From NCBI GenBank assembly GCA_021234155.1, contig JAJEKV010000242.1:62001-126000 (forward strand): DNA of 64,000 nt. Reading direction: 5' to 3'. Positions 38,701-49,574 of this stretch are shown in pieces. Position 1 is the first letter of the stretch; each line of letters starts with the position of its first letter. This DNA is from Isoetes taiwanensis (lineage: Eukaryota; Streptophyta; Lycopodiopsida; Isoetales; Isoetaceae). The translations under genes were made by a program, and so were the position numbers. A model generated the notes under the pieces. That model was not told the origin of the DNA. It saw only the letters and a list, made by a program, of their open reading frames with translations, and did no database searches.

Positions 38701-39298
38701 TGGTTTGGGCTTTTTGATATGCTTAGGTTAATAATCCATGTGTCTCATTACATGGCTTTGACTTCATTTTCAGGAACTGTGTTGCCAATGCTTGAAGCTG
38801 TGATGAAGGTTGTTCCAAGAAGGAATTTGGCTGTTCACTTTCATGATACCTATGGACAAGCATTGTCAAACATCCTTGTTTCATTACAGGTGCGTTATTG
38901 GTTTTAGAAGCTTTTAAAACCTCAAGGTCGATCAAAGAATACATACATTAAATATTTATTGACTACAAATTCAGCAAAACCAGTATCTGCATGTGCTTGG
39001 TTATTTTATCAATAAAGTGGTAGGTACTAAATATGCCAGTCTTTTACAGATGGGAATAAGCGTGGTTGATGCTTCAGTCTCTGGTCTTGGAGGATGCCCA
39101 TATGCAAAGGGCGCATCTGGAAATGTTGCAACTGAAGATGTTGTATACCTTCTCAATGGCCTTGGTGTGCAAACAAATGTTGACCTTGGTGAGCTTCTTG
39201 CTGCTGGAATTTTCATATCTGAATACCTGGGGCGCGAAACAGGCTCCAAGACTGCACTTGCTTTAAACCGATCCAGACGAGAGATTTCAAAGATCTGA
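35732..39298 (+). CDS. HMGCL: Hydroxymethylglutaryl-CoA lyase, eight coding exons
   Basis: The enzyme cleaves HMG-CoA to acetoacetate and acetyl-CoA, the last step of leucine breakdown, in mitochondria. Exons read 35732-35967, 36485-36674, 36818-36997, 37091-37171, 37279-37442, 38521-38657, 38774-38889 and 39050-39298. All introns are GT-AG and phases match, giving about 450 residues, near the usual plant length. The TIM-barrel starts with [15 protein letters not shown]. Arg159 and Asp160 match human Arg41 and Asp42, His351 and His353 (VHFHDTYGQ) match 233 and 235, and Cys384 in [15 protein letters not shown] matches catalytic Cys266. The constant offset of 118 supports the splicing. An in-frame TGA at 35711 precedes the chosen ATG. 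The first 142 residues are the variable plant N-terminus and are less certain than the core. Intron 5 is about 1.08 kb. Confidence 0.93.
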
Positions 39299-40728
39299 GT
39301 AGTGCAACCATGCATATTTTGTAGATGCTGCTGTCAATAACTATACGTCATTGTGTATAAATAATCCATCAACCCTTATAATTTGGGAGGGATTATATTA
39401 GCATGGATCCAGTAATCCTACTGATCTGTGGTGAAACATCTTATTTCCATAAACAACAGTGAATCTTCCATAAGGACAGTTGCTTTGTTGCTTGTGGCTG
39501 AGAAATAAGATGTGTATCAACTATTGATGATCACCTTATCAGTAGAGAGTGCAGCGTGCTTGCATTCAATTTTGTTTTACTGGCACAAATTTCTAAAACT
39601 TCTAGTAAACACGGTTCTTTATTTATGGATATTTGCAGCAACCATGTATTGTAAATTCCCGTGAAACTGCAAGCAAGTGGTAAGCTTTTTGTGGCATCCT
39701 AAGTACAGGAAATCCTGGAGGGGTCGTTTTTTATCATTTTTATAGCGTCATATTGGAGTAAACATAAAATAAGATTGACACACTATTTGTCCCCAAAAGC
39801 ACATCATGCAAGATGCTACTGGCCGCACAGTTGGATAACTTCGTAAAAGAGAACATGGAATATATCTCAATAAGGGATGCCTTTGACATTTTTTTATCAA
39901 GTCCCCATGTCTTTGAGTTGGAAAGGATTGAAGTCTCGACAATTAAAACAGCTTGCAAACGTTGAAGGAGAGAATACCACGTGCTCCTGTCCCAACTTGT
40001 ACTCAACTTGTAGTAAGCTTTTGCTCTTTGTACTTTGAACTGCCATTGCACAACCCAATGCCAATTTGGATTCTGCTATTCGGTTCAGATGGTCGAGGTC
40101 CCAATCTACCAGCATACTGAGTTATCACTTCACTTCCAATGTAGTCATTGAGTTCCAAAAGAAATTCTGTCATATAGGACTCATGGAAGATGCTGTTCAG
40201 CATCTGGTTGATTCCTCTTACAATCATCTGAGATAGATGCCATTTTTTTTTCCTTTGCTTTCTTTTTTTGAAAGTAAGGCAGGGTGTATTATATTCTAAG
40301 AAGTACATGATATACAAAATTGAGAAGGGTAACCTTCTCATACAAGCATTGAAACATTCTTGAAAGTAAGAAGGGGTTTAGAACATACATAAGCCTATTT
40401 TAAATCATGCTGGAATAGCAGTTTATTTATTCCATTTAAGTGCCTGTCAAGCTTCTGCACCTCAAAATCAGAGGTCTGTAATGCATGCTATAAACTCTGC
40501 AATGACAACCTGAATCCTTGGAAACTTAAGAGAACAATAATAAAACCTTCATAGGATTTAAGCGATTGAACTGAAGAGACTCAAGGGAGATTTATAAATG
40601 TGCACCACTAAGGATGGCTATAATGAGGGGTTTATAGGGATCTTGTATAACTGCTTTATAAATGTGGCAAAACAAAGATACAAAACCTTACACCAGGAGA
40701 GCTTGGAAGTTAACATTACAAAAATGTT
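39299..40728. other. Intergenic region between convergent genes
   Basis: This is the 3' flank of the HMG-CoA lyase gene and of the minus-strand plastid-protein gene. AATAAT/ATAAATAAT words near 39353 could serve as polyadenylation signals. Open frames on the minus strand (39740-40340) have no recognisable content. Confidence 0.5.
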
Positions 40729-41539
40729 TTAGGGAGAGGCTTCTTCATTAGTAAGGACAGGAGCCTCTTCACCACCAAATTCAATGCCTTCTGTAACATC
40801 AAATTCCCCCTCCTGAGTCTTCATTGCATCTTTATATACATTAGTTTCTCTAAAATCAGATGCTCCTCCATTATAAGTTGCAACAGCAATGGCGCAGGCA
40901 ATTAACTGCAACACTCAAAGAACAAAAAGTCTCAATCTTATGTTGGGGGACAAAGCTTGCAATTAACAAGATTGAATACTTATTGTAGCCAAGGTGCAGT
41001 AATAAGAGGATTACATGGCTAATAATATTAATCTACAGGGTAGAATTTTATATCACGATGCATCACCTATGGCCCCTTCTAGAAAATGCGTAAGGTAAGA
41101 TTGGAAATGAAAAGCTTTAGCAATCATAAACAACTTAAACTTGAAAAGGAGAATAAAGGATTACCGAAACGAGAATTCCAAAAGCCCACAAGTACTGAAC
41201 GATAAACCCTAGAGTATTCCATTGTGGTCCTTCCCAAAAATCAGGCTCATCAGACATCATCAATCTATTGTAGTCATCCATCTGTGAAGGACTAAATACA
41301 GGCATTTCAGGGGGAGGAGGAGGTTCCTTTGGTCCAGCTTCTGATACAGAGGTCTCTTTAGCTCTTTCTGCTGGGGACAACTTCTTTGCCTGCACAACCG
41401 CGACTCTTCTTCTTAATGAATGGTTTACGTTGCCAGAAATGTTGATGGTACTGCCAAATAATCCAGAAGATGATAAACTAGGGCTCTTCCTGGACAATTT
41501 CGCGTGAGGATAACAAAGGGCTGATACGTTTGTAGCCAT
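40729..41539 (-). CDS. Chloroplast-targeted membrane protein, two exons, 183 aa
   Basis: Exon 1 runs 41539-41165 and exon 2 40905-40729, with a GT-AG intron in phase 0. The N-terminus (MATNVSALCYPHAKLSRKSP, rich in Ser, Arg and Asn with no acids) and the VVQAKK site near residue 50 look like a plastid transit peptide. A proline patch (KEPPPPPEMPVFSP, 71-84) and a conserved-looking DDYNRLMMSDEPDFWEGPQW (88-107) follow. One hydrophobic span, LGFIVQYLWAFGILVS plus LIACAIAVATYN, crosses the exon junction (110-137), before an acidic tail. This suggests a thylakoid protein with one membrane span. I recall similar plant sequences but cannot name the gene. Its start codon lies only about 250 bp from LINE sequence on the other strand. 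Confidence 0.85.
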
Positions 41540-41789
41540 CTTGAAGATGGCTTCTACCCAGTTCCGACAATGGTAGAAGAGGAGGATGCAAGGGAAATTT
41601 ATGAATATGCTCTGAGAGGCCCAAATCACAAAGCATTATCCATCGCCATTCATGCAAATTGGAGTACCATTAACAAGTACCCCGTTATCAGCCTAAAACA
41701 GGTTATCCAATGGTATTCCCTAAAACAGAGTTTCCGTTATGAGAAAGGCCCAATAAAAGGTCTGTGATCTCCTTTTGCTTATGATTTGA

Positions 41790-43050
41790 CAGTTTCAAAG
41801 AGGAGTGAGACAAGGATGCCCATTGGCTCCTTATCTCTTTCTTATAGTGGCAGAAATGGTTACCAGAGCTACTGAACATTTGCAGGAAACAGGAAGATTG
41901 GAAGGTCTGAAGCTTCCTCAGCAAGGAGATAACCTAACATTAATGCAATATGCAGATGATACATTCTGTTTTATGCAAAATGATGGAAAGAGTATGAAGA
42001 GCTTTTTAGACATGCTTGATGAGTTTGGAAAAGCCTCAGGAGTCTTTTTAAACAAGAACAAATGTGTAGTTGTGCTGGATTCAGATAACCATGAGATCGA
42101 GGGCATACACATCCTCCCAAAAGGAACAGCAACAAAATTGTTGGGGTTACCCCTAGCTTTGGATATGAACATACATGGTTTGTGGTCTTCAATTGTTAAC
42201 AGGATCAAGAAAAAGCTGACACAATATCCTAAGACTCTGTCATTAGCTGGAAGAATTGAAATTGCAAACAATGTGATCACGAGTACACATGTATACTTTT
42301 CTTCTGTCATTATAGCAGATAAGAAATCATACAGACAATTGGAAACTGCAATCAGGTCTTTCATATGGAACAAGGATCATAAAGTGGCATGGCACAATTT
42401 AGTGAGACCAAGGAAAGAAGGGGGATTAGGATGTAAAGATATGTTTAAGCAGACACAAGTTCTAGCTGCTAAGTTAATGTGGAGAGCCATACATGATTCA
42501 AGATCCCCAGCAATGAAGTTTTTGAGGTATTGGATTGACAAATCAAGACCAGTAGGAAAAGGGAATATGCCACATCAGCTCCCTGAATCTTTCTCCCCTG
42601 GTAAGAAGATTAATGGATGCTTGGAATGAGGTGTCTTTATTGTTTAGAGAAACAGATGAGAATCTACAAAGCAAGAACTGTCACTTCTTTTGGCATATGG
42701 GATTAACTACTCAGCAAGAAGGATGCTTGGCTCTGAAATATCCTCAAAGATACAAAATTTGGGATGCAGCTGGAATTAGAACCTTAGATGATCTTAGAGT
42801 CAATGATAGATGGAAGACTTGGCAGGAAGGTCAGAGAATTATTGGAGGGAAAGGTACTGATAAGAAAATTAATAATGCAGTTATGGAAAAGGTTTTGGAA
42901 GCAGAAAATTTGAAGGATGAAGATCCGATATGGTGCATTAAGAATAAGCCTGGATATAAGGTGTCTAGGATTTATCCATTGATGTTAGAGAAGCCTAATC
43001 TAAAGATTGCAACTAATTGGAGTTGTCAGGAGCAGAAAGCTATCAAATTG
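41790..43050 (+). mobile_element. L1-type LINE fragment, RT and C-terminal domain
   Basis: The frame 41805-42629 starts at RT motif MRQGCPLAPYLFLIVAEMV and has the catalytic YADD in LMQYADDTFCFMQN (41950). It continues with KLLGLPLA, LAGRIEIANNVITSTHVYF and KVAWHNLVRPRKEGGLGCKD, the plant L1 arrangement. A shift near 42615 leads to a second frame (to about 43050) with WDAAGIRTLDDLRVNDRWKT and VSRIYPLML. RT fingers, endonuclease and the 3' end are missing. This family is distinct from the TC-associated A copies. Confidence 0.85.
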
Positions 43051-43059
43051 GTTAGGCCT

Positions 43060-44852
43060 CGACCTTACGTGCCAAATATCTCGGGCGTACAACTCGATCA
43101 CACATTTTTTATTATCAGCCTCAGCCAGACCGATAATCTTACCTGTTTGAACATTTCTGTTTATCAACACCCTTGCCATCTGGACCGTTGATTCTTAACA
43201 TGGTAATTTGAGCCGATTTTACTCAACGAAAAGCTGGCATGGATAGAAAACTGCAAACACTTGAGTGAGACTTTCTAGAATCATTTCTGAAATCACTAAC
43301 TATAATTATGTCAGTTTTATCCCGAAATCAAGAAGAGCTTGAGTTGATTTTTATGATATCACATGGTTGCCATCGATGATTGAGGTGGTTGTAGAGATTA
43401 TGAACAAGATAGATCGCAATAGATAAAGATAATGAGCACGAATTGGATGATGTTTATTCAATTAATCAAGCTTCCAGAGATTTATATTCTTTCTTATAAG
43501 TGAATGAGAGAATGCTAATAAATAACAAGAGATATATTTATCAGTCAAATAGGCTGCAATGATCGAATACTAGCCGAAACTAATACTAATATGCATGTGC
43601 CCGATGATGTTTCACGTATGTAAAGTTGTGAGCATTTGATATAGATTGACCACTCAAAGTTGCTATCCAACAATGCAAGGTATTCGCTTGAGACTAAATG
43701 CACCCACTAATATTTGAATAGTATTTAGTAAAGGGGAGTTGTATAGGAGAATGGAGGTTGGGGACTTCATTTTCGATTTTGCAGGTGGAGTCCTGCCACG
43801 GTAGTCGAGAGCATGTCACTGCAAAACTGGGAATGGAGGACTGACCTCCAAAATTGAAATAAGGGAGATGTTTTCCAGACTTTTTCTTGCATTTTCTTGG
43901 ACAAATCCGATGCTCTTTGAAAAGATCCGGCGAAGATCTAATGTTTTTGACAGATCTGGCTCTCTGCCTGTGAACACAATGTTTAGCGATCTACATGCAA
44001 AGAACTCAGTGCTATGCCTCTTATGTATTATTATTCAAAGCAGGCCACATAACCATTATCGTGGTAAATTTGGCGAGCTGCTAAGAACAGGTCTTGGTGG
44101 AAGAACTCAGAAGCTCAATGAACTGCGCGGCCATAACCCCTAAAAAAAAAATAAAAAAAAATTGGATTGCAGATCATGTGAAATGGGTCAACTCTACTTC
44201 CATTTCATTGTGTAGGGACTCTGCCACGTAGCAGCACAAAATTGCACCCCACTTAAAGGAGCTACCCTATTTCTATTTTGTATCAACACGTGAAATTTGT
44301 GAAGCATGTGGAAAGGAGGTGCATGTGCACTTGTGAAGGAGTCTAAGATTAGGCATAATGAAGGCTTTTGTATGGACTTATAGCATAGGCACAATAAGCT
44401 CAAGTCTATAAACCAACATGCTATGAATATAATGTAGAAGCTGCATTTCAAAATTTCCATATTAACTAAGGCCTAGAGAATTGGAGATTAGTCACATGAG
44501 CACTATTAACATTTGAACCAAGAATTTTGACGCAGAAGCACTTGCACTTATTTCATATCAATCTTATAATATCCACAAACATGTGTGTGGACATCAAATA
44601 ATGTTTGTCGATTGCAATTCCTTTCAATAACATTAATTGAATTGTTTATTTAATTGTGAGCATAATGTCATTAAATTTTCTGTGTTTTGCAAGTTGTTGA
44701 ATCTTTAACACTTAAAAGCCATTTAGCTTCTAAAACCATCTATTAACATATGAACCAAGAACTTTGGAGGAGAAACACTTGCACTTAGATTGTTTTCCTA
44801 TAACATGTCATTCTAGAATTGGGCTCGCATGAATACGATAAAGCTCTCAATA
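43060..44852. other. No supported gene
   Basis: AT-rich intergenic DNA with short frames only. The frame at 43868-44143 (91 codons) has no recognised motif. An A-rich run occurs at 44141-44162. Two related words, AACATTTGAACCAAGAA (44508) and AACATATGAACCAAGAA (44746), suggest an old local duplication. Confidence 0.5.
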
Positions 44853-46690
44853 GTTAGGCTTCTCATTCATCTCAACAGATTTTCTACAATGGTGGATGGT
44901 GGGTAGCTGCACACCCACAGACTACCCACAAAAACGAAAAATATAGGGAGTATTCAATTATACAACTTGGGCCCCAAAATATACAATGCTAATAAGCATT
45001 GGTTCATGTACCTGTCGAAAGTTTATTACTGGGATTTAAAAACCATGTCTTTTGGGTTTTTGAAGAAATGACAAGCCCTTGGCCATGTAAGATTGAGAAT
45101 CGGTTTCAAAAAACCCATGAATGAAAGAGCTGATCATGCGTGCATGCGACAAAACAACCTCTTCAAATAGAGGAGCTGGTCACAATTACATTAAACAATG
45201 AAATAAAGGTGCGAAGGGTGGGTTTCAAAGAATGAGAATAAAGTACTTTTGAGAGAGATAAGGAAGCGTCGATGAGATGTTGATGAAGAACCTTCTCTAA
45301 GTAGCATTCTCCCAATCAAACTAGAGACTAGAAAATGCATGCAATGCATGCATGCATGATATGCATGCTCGCCCATTCTAAAATCTTGATCCGAAGGCTC
45401 AGATCAATGGATTCTTGGGCACGCATGAATACGACAAAACTCCCAATAAGAAGAAAACTTCATCTACCAAAACAAGATTGAGGGCAAAGGTCAAAGGAAA
45501 TTATCCGAAGAAGAGACGAGACCGAAAAACCACAATATGGAAAAACACACCAAAGCCAAGCAAGGAGAAGCCCTCCCTTGCATGATTCAAAGAACTTATA
45601 AACAGTGAAGATTCGATTAATTAGATATGCTTTCTATGGTCTTATTTATTATAGCTACTTTCTACATGTAATGTCGTCGATTCGCGTAGCGAATCGGCAT
45701 TCTTGCTCAAGACGAGCATGCATGCATTGCATGCGTCGCATGCATGCATCGCATGCGTTTTAGGCCGTTCTTCGGGTTGGGCGTTTGCTACTTATTGCGG
45801 AGTTCTTCATCGATGTTTCATGGCGCTTCCTCTTCTCGCCAGTGACCTTATTCTCTTTGAACTGTTTCCGTGCGGGGAGGGCTTCTTCCCCGCCTGGTTT
45901 GGCTAATTTGGCGTTGCTTTCTCTTTGTCCTTTTTCGCCTTTAGCCTTCATCCCGTGACCTTCGTCCTCGATCCTAGTTTGTTAAGGAAGTCCTTTGGTA
46001 CCGGGCGCTTTGTTGGTTTCATGCGAGTGCGGTGCAAGAATGTCGTCGATTCGCGTGGCGAATCGGCATTCTTGCTCAAGGCAGCATGCATGCATTGCAT
46101 CGTCGCATGCATGCATCGCGATCGCGTTTTGGGGCGTTCTTGGGTTGGGCGTTTGCTACTTATTGCGGAGTTCTTCATCGATATTTCATCGGCGCTTCCT
46201 CTTCTCTCGCTAGTACCTTATTCTCTTTGAACCCACCCTCCCCTTCTTTGTTTATATTTTTATACAAGTTACATTTATCATGTTTTTCCACCTCGGTGGG
46301 TGATGCTTTTTCCACCCTTTGGGTGATGCTATTCTCTCGGTATGTTTCTCGTTTTGTTGTGTTGGTGATGTGCGGTGCGGTTGGCGGCGCCATTCGTTTT
46401 GACTTTCTCCATGCGGGGTTTTGGGAGCGATTCTATGCCTTACGTTTGTCTAAGCCCCTTGCCGAAGGCTTATCACTAGGGTTTTTCCTCCAAAACCCGA
46501 AAGGGCGGGGTTTTTTAATCCCGGTGATAAGCTTTCGGCAGGTACATCAGCCACTCATCTATTAGCATTGTATTTGTTTTTTTGGGGTCCAAGTGATATA
46601 ATTGGATTTCCCTTTATTTTTCGTGGGTAGTTCGCATNTGTGCGGCTATCCACTATCCACCATTGTAGAAATCTGCTGAGATGAATGAGA
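44853..46690. mobile_element. Long-inverted-repeat (foldback/MULE-like) element without transposase
   Basis: The left end TAGGCTTCTCATTCATCTC (near 44853) is inverted at the right end, GAGATGAATGAGAAGCCTA (near 46680). Inside, CTACAATGGTGG, the GGGATTTAAAAACC block and GCATGC-rich palindromes recur in inverse order. The right arm is longer because about 170 bp around GTCGTCGATTCGCGT is duplicated (45671-45850 and 46040-46210). Open frames are short and GC-shifted, and none resembles a transposase. I could not match a 9-bp target duplication. A single undetermined base (n) lies at 46638. Confidence 0.6.
45671..46215. repeat. Direct duplication inside the long-inverted-repeat element
   Basis: Two copies share GTCGTCGATTCGCGT, GCGAATCGGCATTCTTGCTC, GGTTGGGCGTTTGCTACTTA and TTGCGGAGTTCTTCATCGAT. 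They differ by small indels around the GCATGC palindromes. Spacing is about 370 bp. Confidence 0.85.
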
Positions 46691-46699
46691 AGCCTATCA

Positions 46700-47535
46700 T
46701 TTCATGCGAGTCGCAGTGCAAGAATTGGTGAACTTCTTTCACATAAACGAACATCCTCATTTTCTTTATGGATTATTGCTTAGAGACTCGTTGAGCATTT
46801 ATACAAATGGAAAACGTGGTATGGGATAGTGAAGGAGGGGTGTCCCTCCCAGGCAGAGAACTCTCCCCTGCCCCGCCCTTCCATCCTCTGCGGGGACTGA
46901 GGGACAGGGCGGAGCTTTTGGGTCGATGTTGCCAAACAATTGAACAATGAGGATAGGTGGCCGTTGAAGTCTCGACAATGGAAAAAGCAAGGAATACTTT
47001 CGTTCCGAATTTCATAATCATTATCATCATATTAAAATAAACCTCGTTTTAATCCAAATGAAGTAGGTTTGTTAGTTATAGGCTTGGCAAAAAAAAGATT
47101 GGATCTTGATTCATTTATGCATGATCAAAGATCACGCATTCTATGCAAAAAATAATATTTGACATATATTCATTCCGAAAAAAGATTCCATTTATTCAAT
47201 AAAAACCTTATTTTTCCAATTGATCCCCAAGAAAAGGCGTTGAGATGGGATAGAGACACACACTGGGACTAGGAAGGAACGAAACATACGTACCGATGGA
47301 TCCCTTCCCCATTAAAAAAAAAATGATCATACCTTCACGGTAGTGAAATTATCACTATTTAGTCTGCCATCCTTTCTTCTTCCAAAAAGAGATAACAGGA
47401 TGGCTCCGTGTGCTTAAAGAAATTTCCCAAAGCAATCCCAAAGTCTTTCAAAAAGTTTATCATGTTGACGTGGGTCTGCCTGATTTCCCAGCATGGATTT
47501 GATTTACTCAAAAAGAGTTTCTATTGTTCGAGGAA
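46700..47535. other. Non-coding stretch, possibly of organellar origin
   Basis: No gene recognised. It adjoins the mitochondrial rRNA fragment and has a mixed base composition, with a GC-rich patch (46830-46920: CCCTGCCCCGCCC and CTGCGGGGACTGAGG) unlike its surroundings. It may belong to the same organellar insert, but I cannot identify a mitochondrial or plastid gene in it. Confidence 0.35.
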
Positions 47536-47652
47536 AGAGTATGGAATCGCTAGTTGTCGCGGATCAGCATGCCGCGGTGAATACGTACTCGGGCCCTGTA
47601 CACACCGCCCGTCACACCATGGGAATTGGTTTCGCCCGAAGCATCCGGGTAA
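47536..47652 (+). rRNA. rrn18: Nuclear copy of the 3' end of mitochondrial small-subunit rRNA (fragment)
   Basis: The sequence contains GTATGGAATCGCTAGT, CGCGGATCAGCATGCCGCGG, CTCGGGCCCTGTACACACCG and CCCGTCACACCATGGGAATT. GGTTTCGCCCGAAGCATC follows. These are the universally conserved 3' segment of small-subunit rRNA in its plant mitochondrial form: AGCATGCCGCGG, rather than the plastid AGCCATACGGCGG. Only about 115 bp is present and the conserved CTAGTAATCGC reads CTAGTTGTCGC, so this is an inactive NUMT. Confidence 0.85.
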
Positions 47653-48006
47653 TGATTTAATAAATAAATAAATTTATGGATATGGAAAATATTATTCAGT
47701 TTCCCTTTTACGTACATACATAAATGATGAAATAAATCAAAGAAAATTTATTTCAAAGTGTGAATATATATTTTTATTGTTGGAGAGTCTTCAAAAAATT
47801 GGTTTGAAAATAAGCGCAGATTAGATGAATCAATTATAAACTCTATAACTAAAATTATGTTGTCTTCATTGGAGTAATTGTATGCAATTTGTGCATACAG
47901 TTTCTTGCTTATTGCTCTATTTTAGACATGTATTTGCTGTAACACCTATATTATGATGATGGCATTAATTCGTGCCATCAGATCAGCATTCTGGAGAGGG
48001 ACGAGC

Positions 48007-48339
48007 TGTTACACACTAGCACCTCTAATGGTAACCAACACACCAAAAGGGTGGATCCTTCAAGGAAATCGTTATCCAATGGGCCCAAACCTTTACAGGC
48101 TTTAAACAATACCCCATAGACCATATCAATTCCTCCCCTTCCTCAAGATGCTTGCTCCCAAGCATGTGGAACACATCATGTTGCCACGAGGGATTGAACC
48201 TTGACTGTGATACCAAATGTTACACACTAGCACCTCTAACGGTAACCAACACACCAAAAAGGTGGATCCCTCAAGGAAATCGTTATCCAATGGACCCCAA
48301 CCTTTCCAGGCTTTATCCCATACCCCATAGACCATATCA
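48007..48339 (-). mobile_element. TRIM (terminal-repeat retrotransposon in miniature)
   Basis: Two 122-bp direct repeats (48007-48128 and 48218-48339) differ at about a dozen positions and, read on the minus strand, begin TGATATGG and end TAACA (TG...CA). The 89-bp interior holds a primer-binding site, TGGTATCACAGTC, directly after the 5' LTR, and a polypurine tract, GAGGAAGGGGAGGAAT, directly before the 3' LTR. Flanks CGAGC (48002-48006) and CAAGC (48340-48344) are a probable 5-bp target duplication with one change. There is no coding capacity, so it would depend on an autonomous LTR element. Confidence 0.88.
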
Positions 48340-48399
48340 CAAGCCATCTATATATATGCTATCAGTTCATTAGCCAGTTATCGACGTCTTCTCACAGCA

Positions 48400-49135
48400 G
48401 CATTCCTGCATCATCAGTGATTCCCTCCTTACCTGCCCTTATATAGTTCATTTGCATTTTATTTATGTTATCTCCACGGGATTGATGATGCTCTTATTAT
48501 TTCTCACCCGTTGGGTGATGCTATTATTATTTTACTGTCGTTGGGTCAATGTTTTTATATGCCCCCTCCTGGGTGATGCTATTATACTCTACCTGTTAGG
48601 TGATCTTCTTGTTTTGCAACCGATGGGTGATGCCATTTACTTTTTTACTTGCCGATGAAGCTGTTTTCCATTTGTGTACTTCTTGTTGATATTGATGTTT
48701 TACGAGTGCTTCCAATCTCTTGGTTGTTTTTTAGGTGGTCGTTTGTCCACAGTGTGCATTCCTATTTTCCTTATTATTTCTAACAATTAATGGTATTTCC
48801 ATGTGCTCTCATTTTTTCAGGTGATTCTACCATTCCGTTAGTTCCCTACGTGTTGCATTCAGATCTACTTTGTAGTACATTCGGCTTCGTCATATGTTTA
48901 TCTTCCATCTTCGAGACATCCTCGAGGTCATTGGCGACATTTTCTCATTGGGGTTTTCCTCAAAGAGCCGAAAGGGTGGGGTTTTCATTATTCCGATAAG
49001 AAGTTTCCGCCATTGCCTTCACTCTTGTTTACGCATTATTTCAGTTTTATGGGGTAGCTCGACATTGTTTCTATGGTCAGCTCCCCACTCATTTTTTTTC
49101 AAATATTGTACATTGCTGCTGTGATGAATGATAAG
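48400..49135. repeat. Right-arm copy (R4) of the long-inverted-repeat family
   Basis: Words shared with 46250-46690 include TGGGTGATGCTATT, GGGGTTTTCCTC, CCGAAAGGGTGGGGTTTTC and the end GCTGTGATGAATGATAAGCC. TGGGTGATGC-like phrases recur four times (48513-48640). No left arm is seen nearby. Confidence 0.55.
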
Positions 49136-49574
49136 CCTATTCGGCGGTTTTCTGTATTCTTTGCGAGTCCCTTACCAGAATGTGTTCTTTCGCAATAACC
49201 CTCTTATTTACATCATTAGCCTTTGTAGATACATGAAACATCCAGGTTTATTGTCAAGTTTGTATTTTTATCTTGGAAATTTTACTTTTGGTAGTTGTAC
49301 ATCCATCTATACAACCGAATATTCTATTATGTTACTTTGTAGATACATGAAACATCCAGGTTTATTGTCAAGTTTGTATTTTTATCTTGGAAATTTTATT
49401 TTTGGTAGTTGTACATCCATCTATACAACCGAATATTCTATTATGTTACTTTCAGTCCCTTTTGCAATAGTAAATGTAACCTGGTATTCTATTCTTAAAA
49501 ACAACATGCATAGACATAAATTTATTGAAATGATTTTACTACTACAAAAGACTAAGAATAATTATAGGAGATAA
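49128..49574 (+). other. 148-codon open frame with a 114-bp tandem duplication
   Basis: A 114-bp (38-codon) unit at 49221-49334 is repeated at 49335-49448 with one visible substitution, so the frame is kept. The translation is hydrophobic and aromatic (LCRYMKHPGLLSSLYFYLGN). I do not recognise it. A chance open frame across a recent tandem duplication is as likely as a gene. Confidence 0.4.

Noticed and set aside
41918-42373. Minus-strand 151-codon frame
   Set aside because: It is a shadow of the L1-type reverse transcriptase on the plus strand.
45703-46565. Several 60-177-codon frames in the inverted-repeat element
   Set aside because: They follow the GC-shifted duplicated arm in several phases and strands, and none has a domain.
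47536-47652. Bacterial 16S rRNA, suggesting contamination
   Set aside because: The variant positions fit plant mitochondrial small-subunit rRNA, and only a short diverged fragment is present within plant DNA.
47408-47671. 87-codon ORF over the rRNA fragment
   Set aside because: It overlaps the mitochondrial rRNA sequence and has no independent coding evidence.
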